Below, in pieces: positions 24,093-37,219 of a DNA stretch of 64,000 bases (its first letter is position 1; each line of letters begins with the position of its first letter). Origin of the DNA: Bugula neritina (taxonomy: Eukaryota; Bryozoa; Gymnolaemata; Cheilostomatida; Bugulidae); the NCBI GenBank assembly GCA_964035545.1, contig OZ037772.1, forward strand, positions 10,307,318 to 10,371,317. Direction: 5' to 3'. Position numbers and translations under genes: made by a program. The notes beneath the pieces are model-generated. The model was not told the origin of the DNA, did no database searches, and saw only the letters and a program-made list of their open reading frames with translations.

Positions 24093-26655
24093 CACAGTTA
24101 GTTTAAGGTCACACTTTTCATTTTCTGGCTCTTTGCCAGGTGCTTTATGTTCTATATGAACAATGTTCCACTGATAGCTCGAACAGGTTGAATGTCACAG
24201 GAACAAAAAAAATATGAAAAGATAAAGAAACTTATGTTCTCCAATATACTTTTTTATTTTTTTCAAAAGCCAATTCATGTTTAAGTTATAGCTTGTTGAA
24301 AAACATAGTCCCCCTTCCACATTCTTTTCAATTTATACGCTCCTGACTTGTTATTGTGTCTCAATATGCCTTGTATTTGAGTGCTTGTTAGTCTCGCTTC
24401 ACTAACTTTGCCTATACTTCACAAGTGCCAGTGCTGCTGGCTCAAAAGCTAAATGTTATAAACTGTCAGCTAAAACCCAATCTTGTACTCCTAGGTTGGT
24501 TGGCCTAAATAAAACAATAGTCAAATCATGATTTCATGTTTTAAAAATTTACTCTATTCTAACCTGCTGCCTAGCTATAGTTCTATTTTTGATGTATAAT
24601 TACAAAATTTGTGATACATTTTTTTGGCAACCATGTGATTTATAAAATGCAGTAATGGTACTTATAATATTATATTATTATCATTATAATATATTATATA
24701 GTATTATGTGTGTTTTTATTATACTGCATAATATCTATTTTATTATTGTTGTTGTGCAAACAAGTGCAATTAACCTAGTTTTCAAAATGTACCTCTAAAT
24801 TATCAGAATATCAGTTTAGATATGTTCATGCTTTGTAAGGTAAACCTAAAAAAAGAGGCTGTATTCCCAAAGTAAAGGGTGTTGAACTATGAACTATATT
24901 AGATTAGCCACTCTGCTACCAAGTGCATCAGTATAATATTATATGAATAGCTCTGAAGCTTTGTCTCCGGTGGCTGGCTGCGATATGATAACTTGGCCAA
25001 CTTCCAAGAGTTTAAAATTGGCGCAATTATTCAAGAGGTTACATACTGCACAGAACTAGCAGTGATAGTAACCTTGCTATCGGCTGTACTTATTACAACT
25101 GCCAGCATATAAGCTGCATTGTAGAATGCCGTTGGGGTAGGCTAGTAAAACCAAATTCTGCTCTCTAATATACCTTAGACACAATGCAGCAACATAATTG
25201 TTCGTTTCAAATTACATTGCCACCCTTACATGAGCTGTGGGCTTCATAAAGATTCATATGATTAGAGATTTATGCTATAGGCTAGCTATGATGAAAAGAA
25301 AACACCATTGTCAAAGTTAACTTCAAGTATGTTGTTTTCCAGAAACTCAGTAATGTCCATTTATATCTCTCGCATACAAATACTTATGTAATAGCATACA
25401 GTTTGAGTTTTATTTTAGAGCACATCTGCAAACTCTACAATAAGAGCTTGCTTTACCAGTCTATTTCAGACCTGTTTTTGTAGCTAGTAATACGCAAGCT
25501 ACTTATTTTTAAACTTTTGGGTTATTTGTTCAAAACCATTAGCTTTGCTAGTAACCCGAGACTATTGCAACAGTTGACTGCTATCAACATGAATTGACAG
25601 CCTAATAATTATAACCCATTTGCGCGCAAAATATTTATGTACTCATAGTTACTCATATAGTTGACAATTTATTAACGGTGACTGCGTGGTCCAGAGGTTA
25701 AAGGCTTCAGCGAGAAGCTGGTTGGTCATGGTTCAATCCTATTATGCTGCATTTTTTTTTGTCAATTTATGCAAATCCTACGCATGTATAATAAATATGG
25801 CTATAATTGTAAAGTTTTTTTTAACTTTTGTTCAACAGTAAGACAACATACATGCATAATACTTAGCTACTGAACACTGGGCTAAACTTTAAATTGATCT
25901 TATAGAATACAATGTACTTAAAATAATCATATGTGAATTAGAGAAACTGGAAGTACAACTGCTGCACTATAGACAGACCTTTACTGACAAGACTGCAAAG
26001 TGAAGTGATTTAGCTGAAATTAACTCTGCCAAACAAACAAAGAATTATGTTGTGCTGAGGCATTGTCAATAGATTGTAACATAGTGAGATGATTCAGCTA
26101 AGTGCTAATGTAAAACAGGGAACATTATATTGGCAGAAATCCAATAGATTGCCAATTTGTGCGAGAGGGTACTATATGTTATTGTGATAGCGCAGAGCGG
26201 CAAACGTACTAGGAATGTTATAATTAGTCACAGGAGCGTAGCTAGAACCACCATATGAAGAATTTAGATAATTGCAGTGAAACTTGCAAAATGGTGTATG
26301 TTTTTACCAAATTGTGAAGAGCATAAACAGAATTTCAAAAAACAAAGAAAGTATATTAGAGAAAACATATTAAGGAATGTCAAGTTTAACTTTTAGACTT
26401 TATAAAATGAATCCCCTGTGCTACAGCAGTGGAACATGGAGGGTGTAAAATTTTACTTATTATGCAACAACTTTCTCAGAAGATTTTTTATTGAAAAATT
26501 AAAAAAGTATATGAAAGAGGAATGCAAGAGCTATCTTTTCATGTAAAATTTGTTAATGTGAGACAAAAACTGTTCGAGCTATCCCCTGGAAACCGTTTAT
26601 ATATAACATAAAGCAGTGCCTGAATCTGGAAAGTAATGACCTTAAACTAACTGTG
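24093..26655. mobile_element. TA-duplicating DNA transposon, copy 2 (2.56 kb), in the T2 RING exon
   Basis: This is an inverted copy of the element at 6303-8841, nearly identical over its length with scattered substitutions. TA lies on both sides (24091-24092, 26656-26657). T3 gives the empty site: the RING exon reads GAAGGCTAAAAGCTC with one TA. The insertion cuts the coding exon and brings an in-frame stop. Confidence 0.88.
25679..25752 (+). repeat. tRNA-like segment inside transposon copy 2
   Basis: The counterpart of 7213-7286 in the inverted transposon copy. The A-box-like TGGTCCAGAGG is unchanged; the B box has decayed to GGTTCAATCC, and the middle part differs at several bases from copy 1. 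Confidence 0.5.
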
Positions 26656-27271
26656 TAGCCTTCCGTAGAATTCATTCAAACACTTGTCACAGTGTGGGTG
26701 AGTACAAGGTAGTGCCTTACATTCCTCTAACTTCAGTTTAGACAAACAAATAGTACATCTCACCATTTGTTGTGGTTTAGAAGCCATTTTGTCTTACAAG
26801 TAGAATAGTGTATGTTTTATTATTGTGTGGCATTAAAACATTGCAATAGCATGCATTACTTATTGCATAATATAACCAGTAAAAATATAGTATATCCAAG
26901 CATATGGAATTATATAACATGTACTATGTATACAGGGTACAATGTATGCTATACAGTGTAACATAATACATAAATAGAAGAATACAGGATAGGATAACCA
27001 GAGCCATGGTGTTCATCTACCATAGACATAAATACACAGTAAAGTTATTAAACTGGACAATTCAGCTAACACAAATCTATATGACATTCACTGTACTTTA
27101 ATTAGAAGTCTTTATTCTTACAATACAGCTTCAAGTACTTTACTTACATATTCAACTTGTGAAATACTTTTTTTCGATTAGTTGAAAAAGTGCTATTGTT
27201 AAAGCTGCTGTCATTATTATTGTTATGCTAAATATGTGTTGTATATCTATGGAAAATGCTTATATATTTGA

Positions 27272-27472
27272 GCAGCCTTGGTCTAGGGATTAGAGCGTAC
27301 GTTTGCCTAGTAAACATGAGGTCATGGGTTCGAACCCTGACTAAGGCCATTGGTGATGTTAGGAAGAGCATCCAGTCATAATTGCTCCTGTGCCTCATTT
27401 AAATAAGTCCTTAGCCTGATTTAACAAAAACCCTTCCCACCAGGGGTTTCTCACAGGAATAGTGACTATGGA
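27272..27472 (+). repeat. tRNA-derived SINE, copy 2
   Basis: A box TGGTCTAGGGA and B box GGTTCGAACCC lie in a tRNA-like head of about 75 bp; the body matches the copies at 9489 and 57397. Intergenic, between the 5' end of T2 and the T3 spacer. Confidence 0.8.
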
Positions 27473-29795
27473 AGATCCCTGGATGATGCTTAGATAGTGT
27501 TACAAATTGCAGTAATCGTAATAAATTGAGCAGGAAAAGTAGATTGCGTTTTAATGAGGCTAATTTTTTGAACTGCAACTATACCTATTATATATTTGTG
27601 TGAACCTAAAACATACAAATATCCACGACGGTTACTAGATGTCACCCAGAGCACTTTTAGTGAGTGTCACATGGTGAAATGTATAAAAGCTAAAAGGTGA
27701 GAATACTTAAAACTATTCTTGAAAGGCAATAAATTTATTTCATTGTAAATAAGATAAATCATCACAGCTGCAGCAGCTAAAAAGTGACAAGTTAAAATTA
27801 GAAAATTGTTAGACTAATTACTTGTACCTTAGGATCAATGAAGTATTTTTCCAAATTCTCCCCTGAAAGCTACAAGAAACTAGTCTTAGCCTAAATGAAA
27901 CTGCATCTTAATAAACAACTCATGACTCATTGTAGGAAACTGGAAAATTCAATTAGGGCGGAGTTATTACCTTCTTTCTTTTGTGTATCCAATCAGAATA
28001 GCAGAACTATTCTATTGGCATATTAATATTGATAATAGATATTATTGTATATAGAACTTCATTATTTGCTAACTATTGAGAGATATTGAGTTCTTCCACG
28101 CAATAAAAGAGGTAGTGAGTGACTTAAATTAGTAAAGCTCATCCAAGTATATTTTTATTACTTCTACTTTAGTTTTGTATTACTAACATGTGACCAGCTC
28201 CATAAAGTGTTGCTTGTATATGTTGATTGAAAGTACATGAATAGTATATAGCTGATGTGGCATGTAGCAGTGTTGACTATTAAAGACAGAACATGGTCCC
28301 TATAATATATTTCCACAACTACTCAGACTAAAGATATTCCCTTCCCACTGCTTAAACAGCTCTGACCCCCAATAATATAACCAGAAAACTCACCACAACA
28401 CACAATTACTAGTAGCTATATGCATTGTACATTGTTTACTAATTATAGTGAAATGGAATTAGTAAAAGCTTGCAGAAAAGTTTATTATATTTCTAGTTTT
28501 CATATAATATTGTATGAAAAGCTTGATATATTAATTGTCAGTTTGATTGTTGTTGTTGTTGCATGGAATTCAATTTGAGTTTGTAGAAACGTTTAAATGT
28601 TTTAGTAAACTGTATGTAATGGTTGTCAAAATTTAACACAAAACTTAGCTTTTTAAGTTCACTTCACCAGGACACTGGTTGGATTTCCCACATTTATCAA
28701 TATAAATTTTTCTTATTGACTTACAAAATAAAATTTTTTCTGAGTTAGGATTTCTTGTAGCGATTGCTTTGCTTTTCAAAGGTCTAGAGAATAGCTCAGT
28801 TTTGTAGAAAGATCTGCAATGTTTAAAAAAAGTGACTGAACATCTGGCAGCTTTTCAGTATAATCTTCAATATTAGATATTATTTATAGCATGCAGCATA
28901 AACCCTGAAGGCAGAAGGTAAAGCTTAGCTATACACTCAAAATTATTAAATGTTTTATTCTTAATGAAGGAAACTATATACATGAGTTTTAGCTTATTAG
29001 TTCAATGATAATTACAGTTAATAAATTAAAATAAATATACTATAACTGGTGACAAAAAGCAATTTTCTAGGTAAAATTAAATTGTGTAAGGCTGGTTTAT
29101 TGCGAAAAATGACTTCAAAAAAGTCTGTGGTATAATAAATGTAATTGAGATAAATTGTTATTACTCATCCTGATATCATTACAAGGAAAATACGTATACA
29201 CAGGGAGAAAATCTACAAATTTCTACTTGTAGATAAAGTGGAATTCTTAGCAGACTAGTAAGCTAGTTGATATAACCAACACAGAATTGATTGCTTATAA
29301 ACTGCTGACTATATATATGTTACTGTCTGTAACGTGTCTGATAGTAGTGCAACTTTTAATTTAAAAAAACACCTATAATTAGAAAATATTTAAAATAAGA
29401 CCAGATAAAAGTAATTCTAGTTTATTATACAAAGAAGTAGTTATTTAGCAAACGGTTTTAGAAGGAAATGTTTATTGTAAGGAAATGATTCATTTGATAT
29501 TACTTAAAATAACTTTGAACAATCCCTTAAAAGACACTTCAGATGCATGACAACACATATGCAGCACTACAGCTGTACAGCACTCTGTTCATGCTATCAA
29601 GGAAATCTGATTACATTTAAGAATTTTCTTTATGACAACAAAAAGACCAAATGACATTTTTATGATAATTAGAAATAAAAAGCACTTAGGAAAGATAAAA
29701 AATAATATAACTAAATAAAGTTCTTGTAAATTTACAAACAATATATATATTTAACCAATTGAAAATTGAAAATGGTGTATAAATTTTACAGATTT

Positions 29796-30035
<240 letters not shown>

Positions 30036-31085
30036 CAGTTAATTAAACAAGATAACATGCTATAGGCTGGATATTTCAGTATACAATAGACTGAGGAAGT
30101 GTGAAATCATATAATAATCAATAAGAGAATAGAATATACAGTATAACATGTCGAGCTAGGGCAAGTAGATAGCCTGTCTTTAGCCCACTGTAAAGTAGGA
30201 AGTTGAAACATGCAGACGTCCATAGTGAAGGAAAATGAATAGGCTAATTAATTAGGATTGACAGTGTGGTGGTGCACTGGGCAGGTAACGTCCAATGTAT
30301 GCCTAAACTTGTGTTCTGCAAAATATATGATTCAAAGAGAATTACAATAATAATTTACAGTAGATATAATGAAAGTCTTTGTTTAAAGAAACAACTGGTG
30401 TAATATACGAGTACTAACATAGGGCGATCTACTAACATATGGGGAAGTGGTTGACCACCCTTAACTTTCTCGCCAACATGTTGTCTGAAAACAGTTTAGG
30501 CTGCCCATGCAAAAGATATTCTCTAACATCATATATATGTGTAAACAGCTGTTTGGAAAAGGAAACTCAAAGGTGAAAAATAAAGAGGTGGAAATCACTG
30601 CTAATAAGTGAAATGATTCAGTTCAAAATATTACAAGGCAATAAAATCTAACACAGTACTGAAGTGGTAGCTACTTAATGCTATATTTGACAGTACAACA
30701 CAATAAAAACAATCACAACCCAGTGCAATGTTGAACAATACAATGCAATAAAAGGCTGCATTTTTTCATTGCTTTTTAATACTTCTAAGAACACATCAAA
30801 AAATGAAAAATGAATTTAAAACAAACTAAAACATTGGATGACTGAATTTTCATATACGTTTTAGATGTGTTGTTTAAACTAAGATAATATGAGAGGTTTA
30901 AAAGAGAGTAAACTGAGAGATGATATCATGGTAATTAATGTGGCGTGGTAATGCTTGTGTATAGTGAAGAGAGTGCAAGGTAACTTGTTAGAGTCAAAAG
31001 ATTGATTAAAAACATGAAGTAGAAAGGCATTTGGTACCTCCCACAACACACACTCACCGATATTGGAGTACCCCAGTCTATTAGT

Positions 31086-34000
31086 TCACTTCCACTTCAG
31101 CTGATAGAAATCGACAGATGACCCAAATACACCGCGGCTAAACATGACTAGAGTAGAGTCAGTGACGTGTATATCAGAACTGTAGTCAATAGGCATCCGG
31201 GTTAGTAACGTCCCTGGAAATATGATACACATATATTTTAGAAATATGATGGACATTTGTTGTAGAAATTAAACCAATAAATTATATAAGTTGTGGAGTT
31301 GAGTGATATCAAGCAAAAATATTCAAAAACTAATTGTAGTGAATTCTAATGTGTGTATAACATGAGTATATGCATTTTTAATTATAGATAGTGTAATTCA
31401 ATGGTACTATATAAGTTAACACGAATCAAATCATTACATTGAATTGCAATGTGTGTATGTATTATGCATGCTATCTACACAACCTGTATGTAATAATAGT
31501 ACGCAGAGTGCGGTAGGTTTAGTATTGTCGGCCACAAGTACAAAATTTTCTTGATAGAAGGTCACTCCACGAGGCTTAGCCACTTCCTTACACTGCCAGA
31601 TGACGTCACCTGATGAGGTGTCTACTTTGTATACTAGAGATGAGTCACACTGAGATATAATAATTGAGTTGTTATCTGCAGCAGACAGACGTACAGGAGT
31701 GTCAGTCAGTAGAGGACAGGGTAAAGTGTTTACTACCTCCCCATTCAGAGAGTTATAGAAGACTAGAGTTTTATCCAGCCTATTGGGAATAGTTATCTGA
31801 TTATTTACAGTGACATGCTGATTTGAATTGTTTATGTTATCTATATGAGTCCAGCTGGTGATGAACCTTCCTTCAAGGTCATGAACTCTTACAGTAGAAT
31901 CAGTAGATAAAGTATATATCCTATCATTATGTACTGAGATACTCCACACAGTACTACCCTTAATAGAGATGAATGATTTAGTTACTTTGGTGTTCTCATC
32001 TATCCTGTCTACACCTCCACTACACCCAGCATATGTGATACCTTCATAGATGTGAACAGACATGCAGAATGGAGAAACCTCAACAGTGTTTATCAGTTCT
32101 ACAGACTTGGGTGGTGGAGGTGAGACAACTAGTCCTTGTTCAGGAGTTATACTTGCAATTCTTACATTGGTCAGTGCAGTCTCTGTATCTCTTTTCTCTC
32201 CTGTAATAAAAATATTGACATGTATGATACTGTAATAAAATATAAAAACAGCTGATACATCAGAAAAACTAGCAGATATGTAAACATATACATGTATATC
32301 TTTGTGTATCACTATTCACAAACAGCATTGCTGTAGCAACACTGCCATGATTATACACTCTCTATTTAAAAATTGATATTATAATTTTGGTTTTTAGACC
32401 AGATTATTCTAATGAGAATCAACTATATTGAAGAAGGTGTACTGCCGAAAAAATCAGCAGCCGCATTGATTTCAACAAATTATTAAAATCAATTCTAATG
32501 ATATTCTATTTAGTGATATACTACAATATTAAATTAGGTTATGTTCACAAAAACTTGTATTTGTATTCTCCAAGAGTAAGCACAGCTATTGCACAAATGT
32601 GTAAATCTAAGAAGTAGTTGAGAGAAGCTTACAGATTGAGGGAGATATGAGCCACTCCAGCCTCTTAGTGTAAACCAGACACTAAAGATTTCCACTATTA
32701 TTATTTACCTTAAAACTTGGTTTAATAGGATATAGGGGTGTAGTGTGGCAATAATAAAAACTCAGTTTTCGAAAATAATAGTGCTTTCATTGTGTTTAAT
32801 TAAAATATTATTTATAATGTATTTTTATAACACAGATCAATAGAGTGAAATACCAGATGAAGAAAATGTAACAGTTTGAAACATAGGTATAGCTTACATA
32901 CATATACCTCAAATTCAAAAGTCAAACTATACTTACTTGATCATGTCACTTAAACACAGCTAGATAAAAAATGTCATAAAAATGAACAACGTTTATAGTT
33001 CTATTCAATATCTTGTTTTAAATAATTTTGCATGGATAACATATAAAACTGACCTTTGATTCCCACTGATGCTACAAGATCAAACTCTATCAACTTAGGA
33101 ATCTCTTCTGTCAACAGTCTATCAATCTCCTTCTTCATATCACCATATGACTTGATAATGTCAACCTATCAATATTATATATCCAGACAATGTGGCACTG
33201 TGTAGCAGGTGTTTGGGAGTTGTGTGCTATTATAGAGAATGCCAGTGTTGAGTATGAACAATGAGATTAACAACAATGCTGTATTTGACACCAACAAAAC
33301 CATCTAAAAAGCAGCATTGCAATGCAAGAGATTGCAGGAGCGAGAGTAAAAAGCACAATTGCAAACAGAAAGTTTTTACAAACTAATGGGCAATGTAACA
33401 GTTTTTAGTTACTTTACAGCCCATGTTTACATTTTTCCTATTACATTTTTATATAGTGACTCAAGGCAATTGCAATTTGCTGGTAGAAGCTGGGAACTTG
33501 TTGGGGCCATTGGGGTCAATGGGGAAGTTTAGGTGACCAATGGGAACAGTGCAAATTGTCTTCTATTATCTCACTGCGGCCATGCTTTGTCAAGAAAACT
33601 GGTTCCTGGGCAGTAGGGTATTTTTAGCCATTAAAATATGATGTGCTAGCATGATATTCATGCATGTGTTTTATAGCTATATTTTTACACTTCATTCATT
33701 AATCAGAAGTCAGTCTAAGGCTAAAGGAGAACAAAAGGTTGCTATACTCTTTTGTACTTTTCTAGTAAATGTTTTGTAATCTCTTGTGATTTGTTTTGTA
33801 ATTAACTGTGCTGAGTTAATAGGCTGTAATACATTTTGTCTTTGTCATGTTTCATACTATATACATTATATTATATATTACATACATTATATTATATATG
33901 GGTCATTTTACCTAATTTAGTACACACTGGATATTTTCAGTTTTTAGCTATTTTTCACAAATTAGCTGGTAATGAACATTGGTTTTTGCCTAAAACTAGT

Positions 34001-37000
34001 AAAGCACCAATCAATACACCGAAACAATTAAGGTTCTTCTTAATTTTGCTTGATTACCCATGTTTTTTTTATATATTTAGCTTATTAGGAGTGCGAACCG
34101 TTACGAAAAAACTGTAACGGTCCGTAACCAAAAGTAGCTGATTAATTAGAAAACAACATGGGAAATGAAGCAAAATTAAAAAGAACTTTGATTATTTAGG
34201 TGTATTTATTGGTGTTTTATTAGTTTTAGCTAAAAAAATCATGTCCATTAGCAGTTAAATTGTGAAAAATAGTTAAAAACTGAAAATATCCAGTGTGTAC
34301 TAAATTAAGTAAAATGACCCATATCACATTATTCACATTACTCAATCATTCTGTATTCAAATTATAATGCTTACGATAATTACAGACTTTATGGTGTTGG
34401 TTTATGAGTTAAAGTGTTAACGGTCTGTAAAGCTGGTGAACTAGAATAAACTATAATAATACCAACTTTCACCTGTTCCATCTAACTACATTCATAAAGG
34501 CATCAGTAAAGTTTAGTCATCTAAGTAAGCTTGCAAGAGTGCTTAGCAGACAGGTAAACTGTTAACCTAATTATATGCGTTGTCCAATGCTACTATATAA
34601 TAAAGTATCTGCAGTGCTTCATGATACTATAAACTGTAGTTGCATTGCCCTATATGATATTATATAGCATCACGCAGTTTATTGCTCTCATTCGTCTGTT
34701 TTTCAAGTTACTTATAGCTCAATAATCTTTAGTCTAAATGATGCATCTGTTGTCTTTCACAGGTATCAATTTGATGTTTCTATCTTTTTCCTGGCTTTCA
34801 GAATAATGAAATTGGCCCACTGTGCCCAGATACCAGGGTACAATGGGCCTTTGCAAAAATGTGTCATCTTCTGCATGCATGCTGAGAAGCTCACAACCAT
34901 CCTCCTTTTACGAGGCAGGAATACATGCTCTCATGAAACGATGGACAGCAGCTGTGGACAATAGAGGAGACTATATTGAGAAATAAAGTGTGTTCCTAAG
35001 TTGTTGCTGATCATTTTGATATATAGTTTAAGTATTCAGAAAATAAAAATTCTCTGATCTTACACAACAGGCGTTACTTTTTGAACTACCCTTGTATATA
35101 AAACTGAAAAACATTACATCGCCAAACTGCCACAGATACACACAGTCTAACATCTACGACCCAACCTCTGCAACTAACCTCATGACTTTGGTCTAACTGA
35201 GCCTCTATTCCAGTTCTGTGATTATACAGCTCACAATATTTAGCCCCTACTTCCTCTACCATAAAGTTCACCGCTTGACTCTCAGTCTTTTCTCTCTTCT
35301 CCACCAGTTCTTTCTCCAGTTCGTCATACTTCTGTTGAATAGCTGCTATCTAAATACATTTACATCAAACATAAGACAAGATAGAATGTTTTGATCAAAG
35401 TGGCTGAGTGTATAACTATGTTGTATCTACTAAAAAGTATATTTTCTCAGTTCAGTATAAAGAGAATTATAAACAGACTCTCACATGCAGTTCTTTTATA
35501 TGATCTTTATATAATTATGAAACTAAAAGATTATATAATAGTCACCTGATCATCACGCTGTTTCCATAGCAACACCAGCAAATTCTTGGTTTCAGTTCGA
35601 AACTCATCAATGTTTGCAGCTATCTGTTTGTAATAACTAGATAAGTTGTCTTCTCTTGTTTTTAACTTTGTGACTTCCACCAGCTGCATTGTTAAATCTT
35701 TCAATGTCAAGAGTGTGTGTTGTGATGTACCTGAAGTATATACAAAGTAATGTATAAGCTGATGTGTACCTGGATCATGTAATATATTATTATATAGCAA
35801 GTAAACAAAACAAATAGACACTTACCATCGTCACATACATAAGCTGTAGATTCACACTGAATACAGAATAGCTTGAGACAGACTTTACAACCCAAAGTAT
35901 ACTCTACGTCTGCATGTGTCTCACACGTTTTCTTCTTTAATTTAGCAGCACGAGCTTTATACTCTGTCATATTTATTCTACAATGTTCCTCGGCCAGATT
36001 GTCATGATCCTGAAATAAATATATATAGAGTAGTACGCATTTTACTAATGATATTGTATATTAGATTGCATGTACACATTATAATAGCCTAAATGTCATG
36101 ATCTCATACTGCGTAAAGTATATATGCAATGCTATGTGATATATTTCGAATAATACTAAAAACTATACTGAGCAATATAGTGCAATATAGAATCATGAAT
36201 ACAACAAGTAAGTCATGAGATTTATGTCCCTTGATCATATATTTTATCCAGAGTATACTAAATTACAGCATGATGTATGCTAATCGATATATGCTAAAAC
36301 CTAAATGCACAAAACTAATTCATAAAGGTAAATGAGTGGAAATAAGTGAATTCTTTCGCTTGATCAATGGATTCAAATATTGTGGATTTTGTATTGTGAA
36401 ATTATTAAATTATTTCTCTGTGAAATAACACAAAAATCCGAATATACCTGGTTTTCTGGCAATTTGGCTACCCCAATCTATCTATACAAAATATAAGGAT
36501 ACATACACAGAAAACACAATAAATATTGTTAACTGATGGTGGCTAATTTACTTTAGAGTCTATAGACAAATAAAACTACATGTGCACACATGCGCATAAA
36601 AACGCACAGCTAAAAACTACAGAATGTTAACTTACAATGATATGCTTAGCACAGTACAGTTTGGAACAAACTAAACAGTACACCAGAGCAGGTGTATCAT
36701 TCACTCCTGACTTTGTACAGACTCCACAGAGTATAGACTTGTCTATCTGTTTCATTTGGTCTGCTGTTGGTAATTTATCAGGTGTTGTGTTGAACACTTG
36801 TCTGTAACATAAATGGTGAATTTATTGTTGATTCATCATTGACAAGCTATATAGTATATAAAGTAAATATATATAAAGGTCCATAGTGTAATGCTATCTG
36901 TTCTATAACCTGGTATAGCAATACAGGTACTACATAGCAGAAACACATATATTATAGTAAATATAGCATCATGATATTTATATCATTATAAACGTTATTA

Positions 37001-37212
37001 TGAAATATTTAATATAATGTAACATATTATTTTGTTATGATACTATTCACCTACCGACATATTCCACATTTAAGAGCTTTTAGCCTTCCATAGAATTCAT
37101 TCAAACACTTGTCACAGTGTGGGTGAGTACAAGGTAATGCCTTACATTCCTCTAACTTCAGTTTAGATAAACAAATAGTACATCTTACCATTTGTTGTGG
37201 TTTAGATGCCAT
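31086..37212 (-). CDS. T3: intact TRIM-like RING/B-box/coiled-coil/propeller protein, 606 aa
   Basis: Eight exons on the minus strand: 37055-37212, 36636-36801, 35826-36009, 35546-35730, 35179-35349, 33054-33165, 31484-32200 and 31086-31213. They sum to 1821 nt with no internal stop and GT/AG at each intron. The start MASKPQQMVRC is the first ATG and is conserved in all units. The RING is C11-x2-C14-x13-C28-x-H30-x2-C33-x2-C36-x12-C49-x2-C52. B-box 1 follows in exon 2 (a Cys pair near 78/81, a pair near 95/98, then C103 and H106), with its last histidines in exon 3. B-box 2 begins CETHADVEYTLGC. The coiled coil covers about residues 175-325, and a six-bladed NHL-like propeller the rest. The C-terminus differs from the paralogs: VMFSRGVFGSSVDFYQLKWK, two residues longer. 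The intron between exons 6 and 5 has lost the shared hAT-like MITE and holds a foldback MITE instead. Predicted role: cytoplasmic E3 ubiquitin ligase with unknown target. Confidence 0.85.
33900..34320. mobile_element. Foldback MITE, 421 bp, 4-bp target duplication ATAT
   Basis: Two arms of about 200 bp are inverted copies of each other, starting GGGTCATTTTACCTAATTTA and ending TTAAGTAAAATGACCC. The flanks 33896-33899 and 34321-34324 are both ATAT. The centre (34096-34129) holds a palindrome built from CCGTTACG and CGTAACGG. It sits in the T3 intron between exons 6 and 5. There is no coding potential. Confidence 0.88.
34690..34852. repeat. Partial left part of the G-run-ended element
   Basis: Matches 21890-22075 in copy A, ending in a decayed palindrome at 34814-34849 (GGCCCACTGTGCCCAG and CAGGGTACAATGGGCC). 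Both element ends are missing. Confidence 0.65.
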
Positions 37213-37219
37213 TTTGTTC

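Larger units (their letters stand above)
16757..26787 (-). pseudogene. T2: TRIM-like gene with RING exon split by a transposon
   Basis: Exons: RING exon in two pieces (26656-26787 and 24065-24092), then 21083-21248 (B-box 1), 20450-20633 (B-box 2), 20174-20358, 19817-19987 and 18623-18734 (coiled coil), 17038-17757 (propeller), 16757-16884 (last). Without the inserted element and one copy of its TA duplication the lengths sum to 1824 nt, a whole number of codons for 607 aa, and no other break is visible. The element enters at the CTA codon after residue 43 of the RING. Reading into it gives an in-frame TAG within three codons, so the last RING cysteine pair (C49, C52) and everything after it are lost. 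The gene could survive only if the 2.56-kb insert were spliced out or if an internal start were used. The first intron also carries the G-run element at 21842-23186. No AATAAA is seen just past the stop, unlike T1 and T4. Confidence 0.85.
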
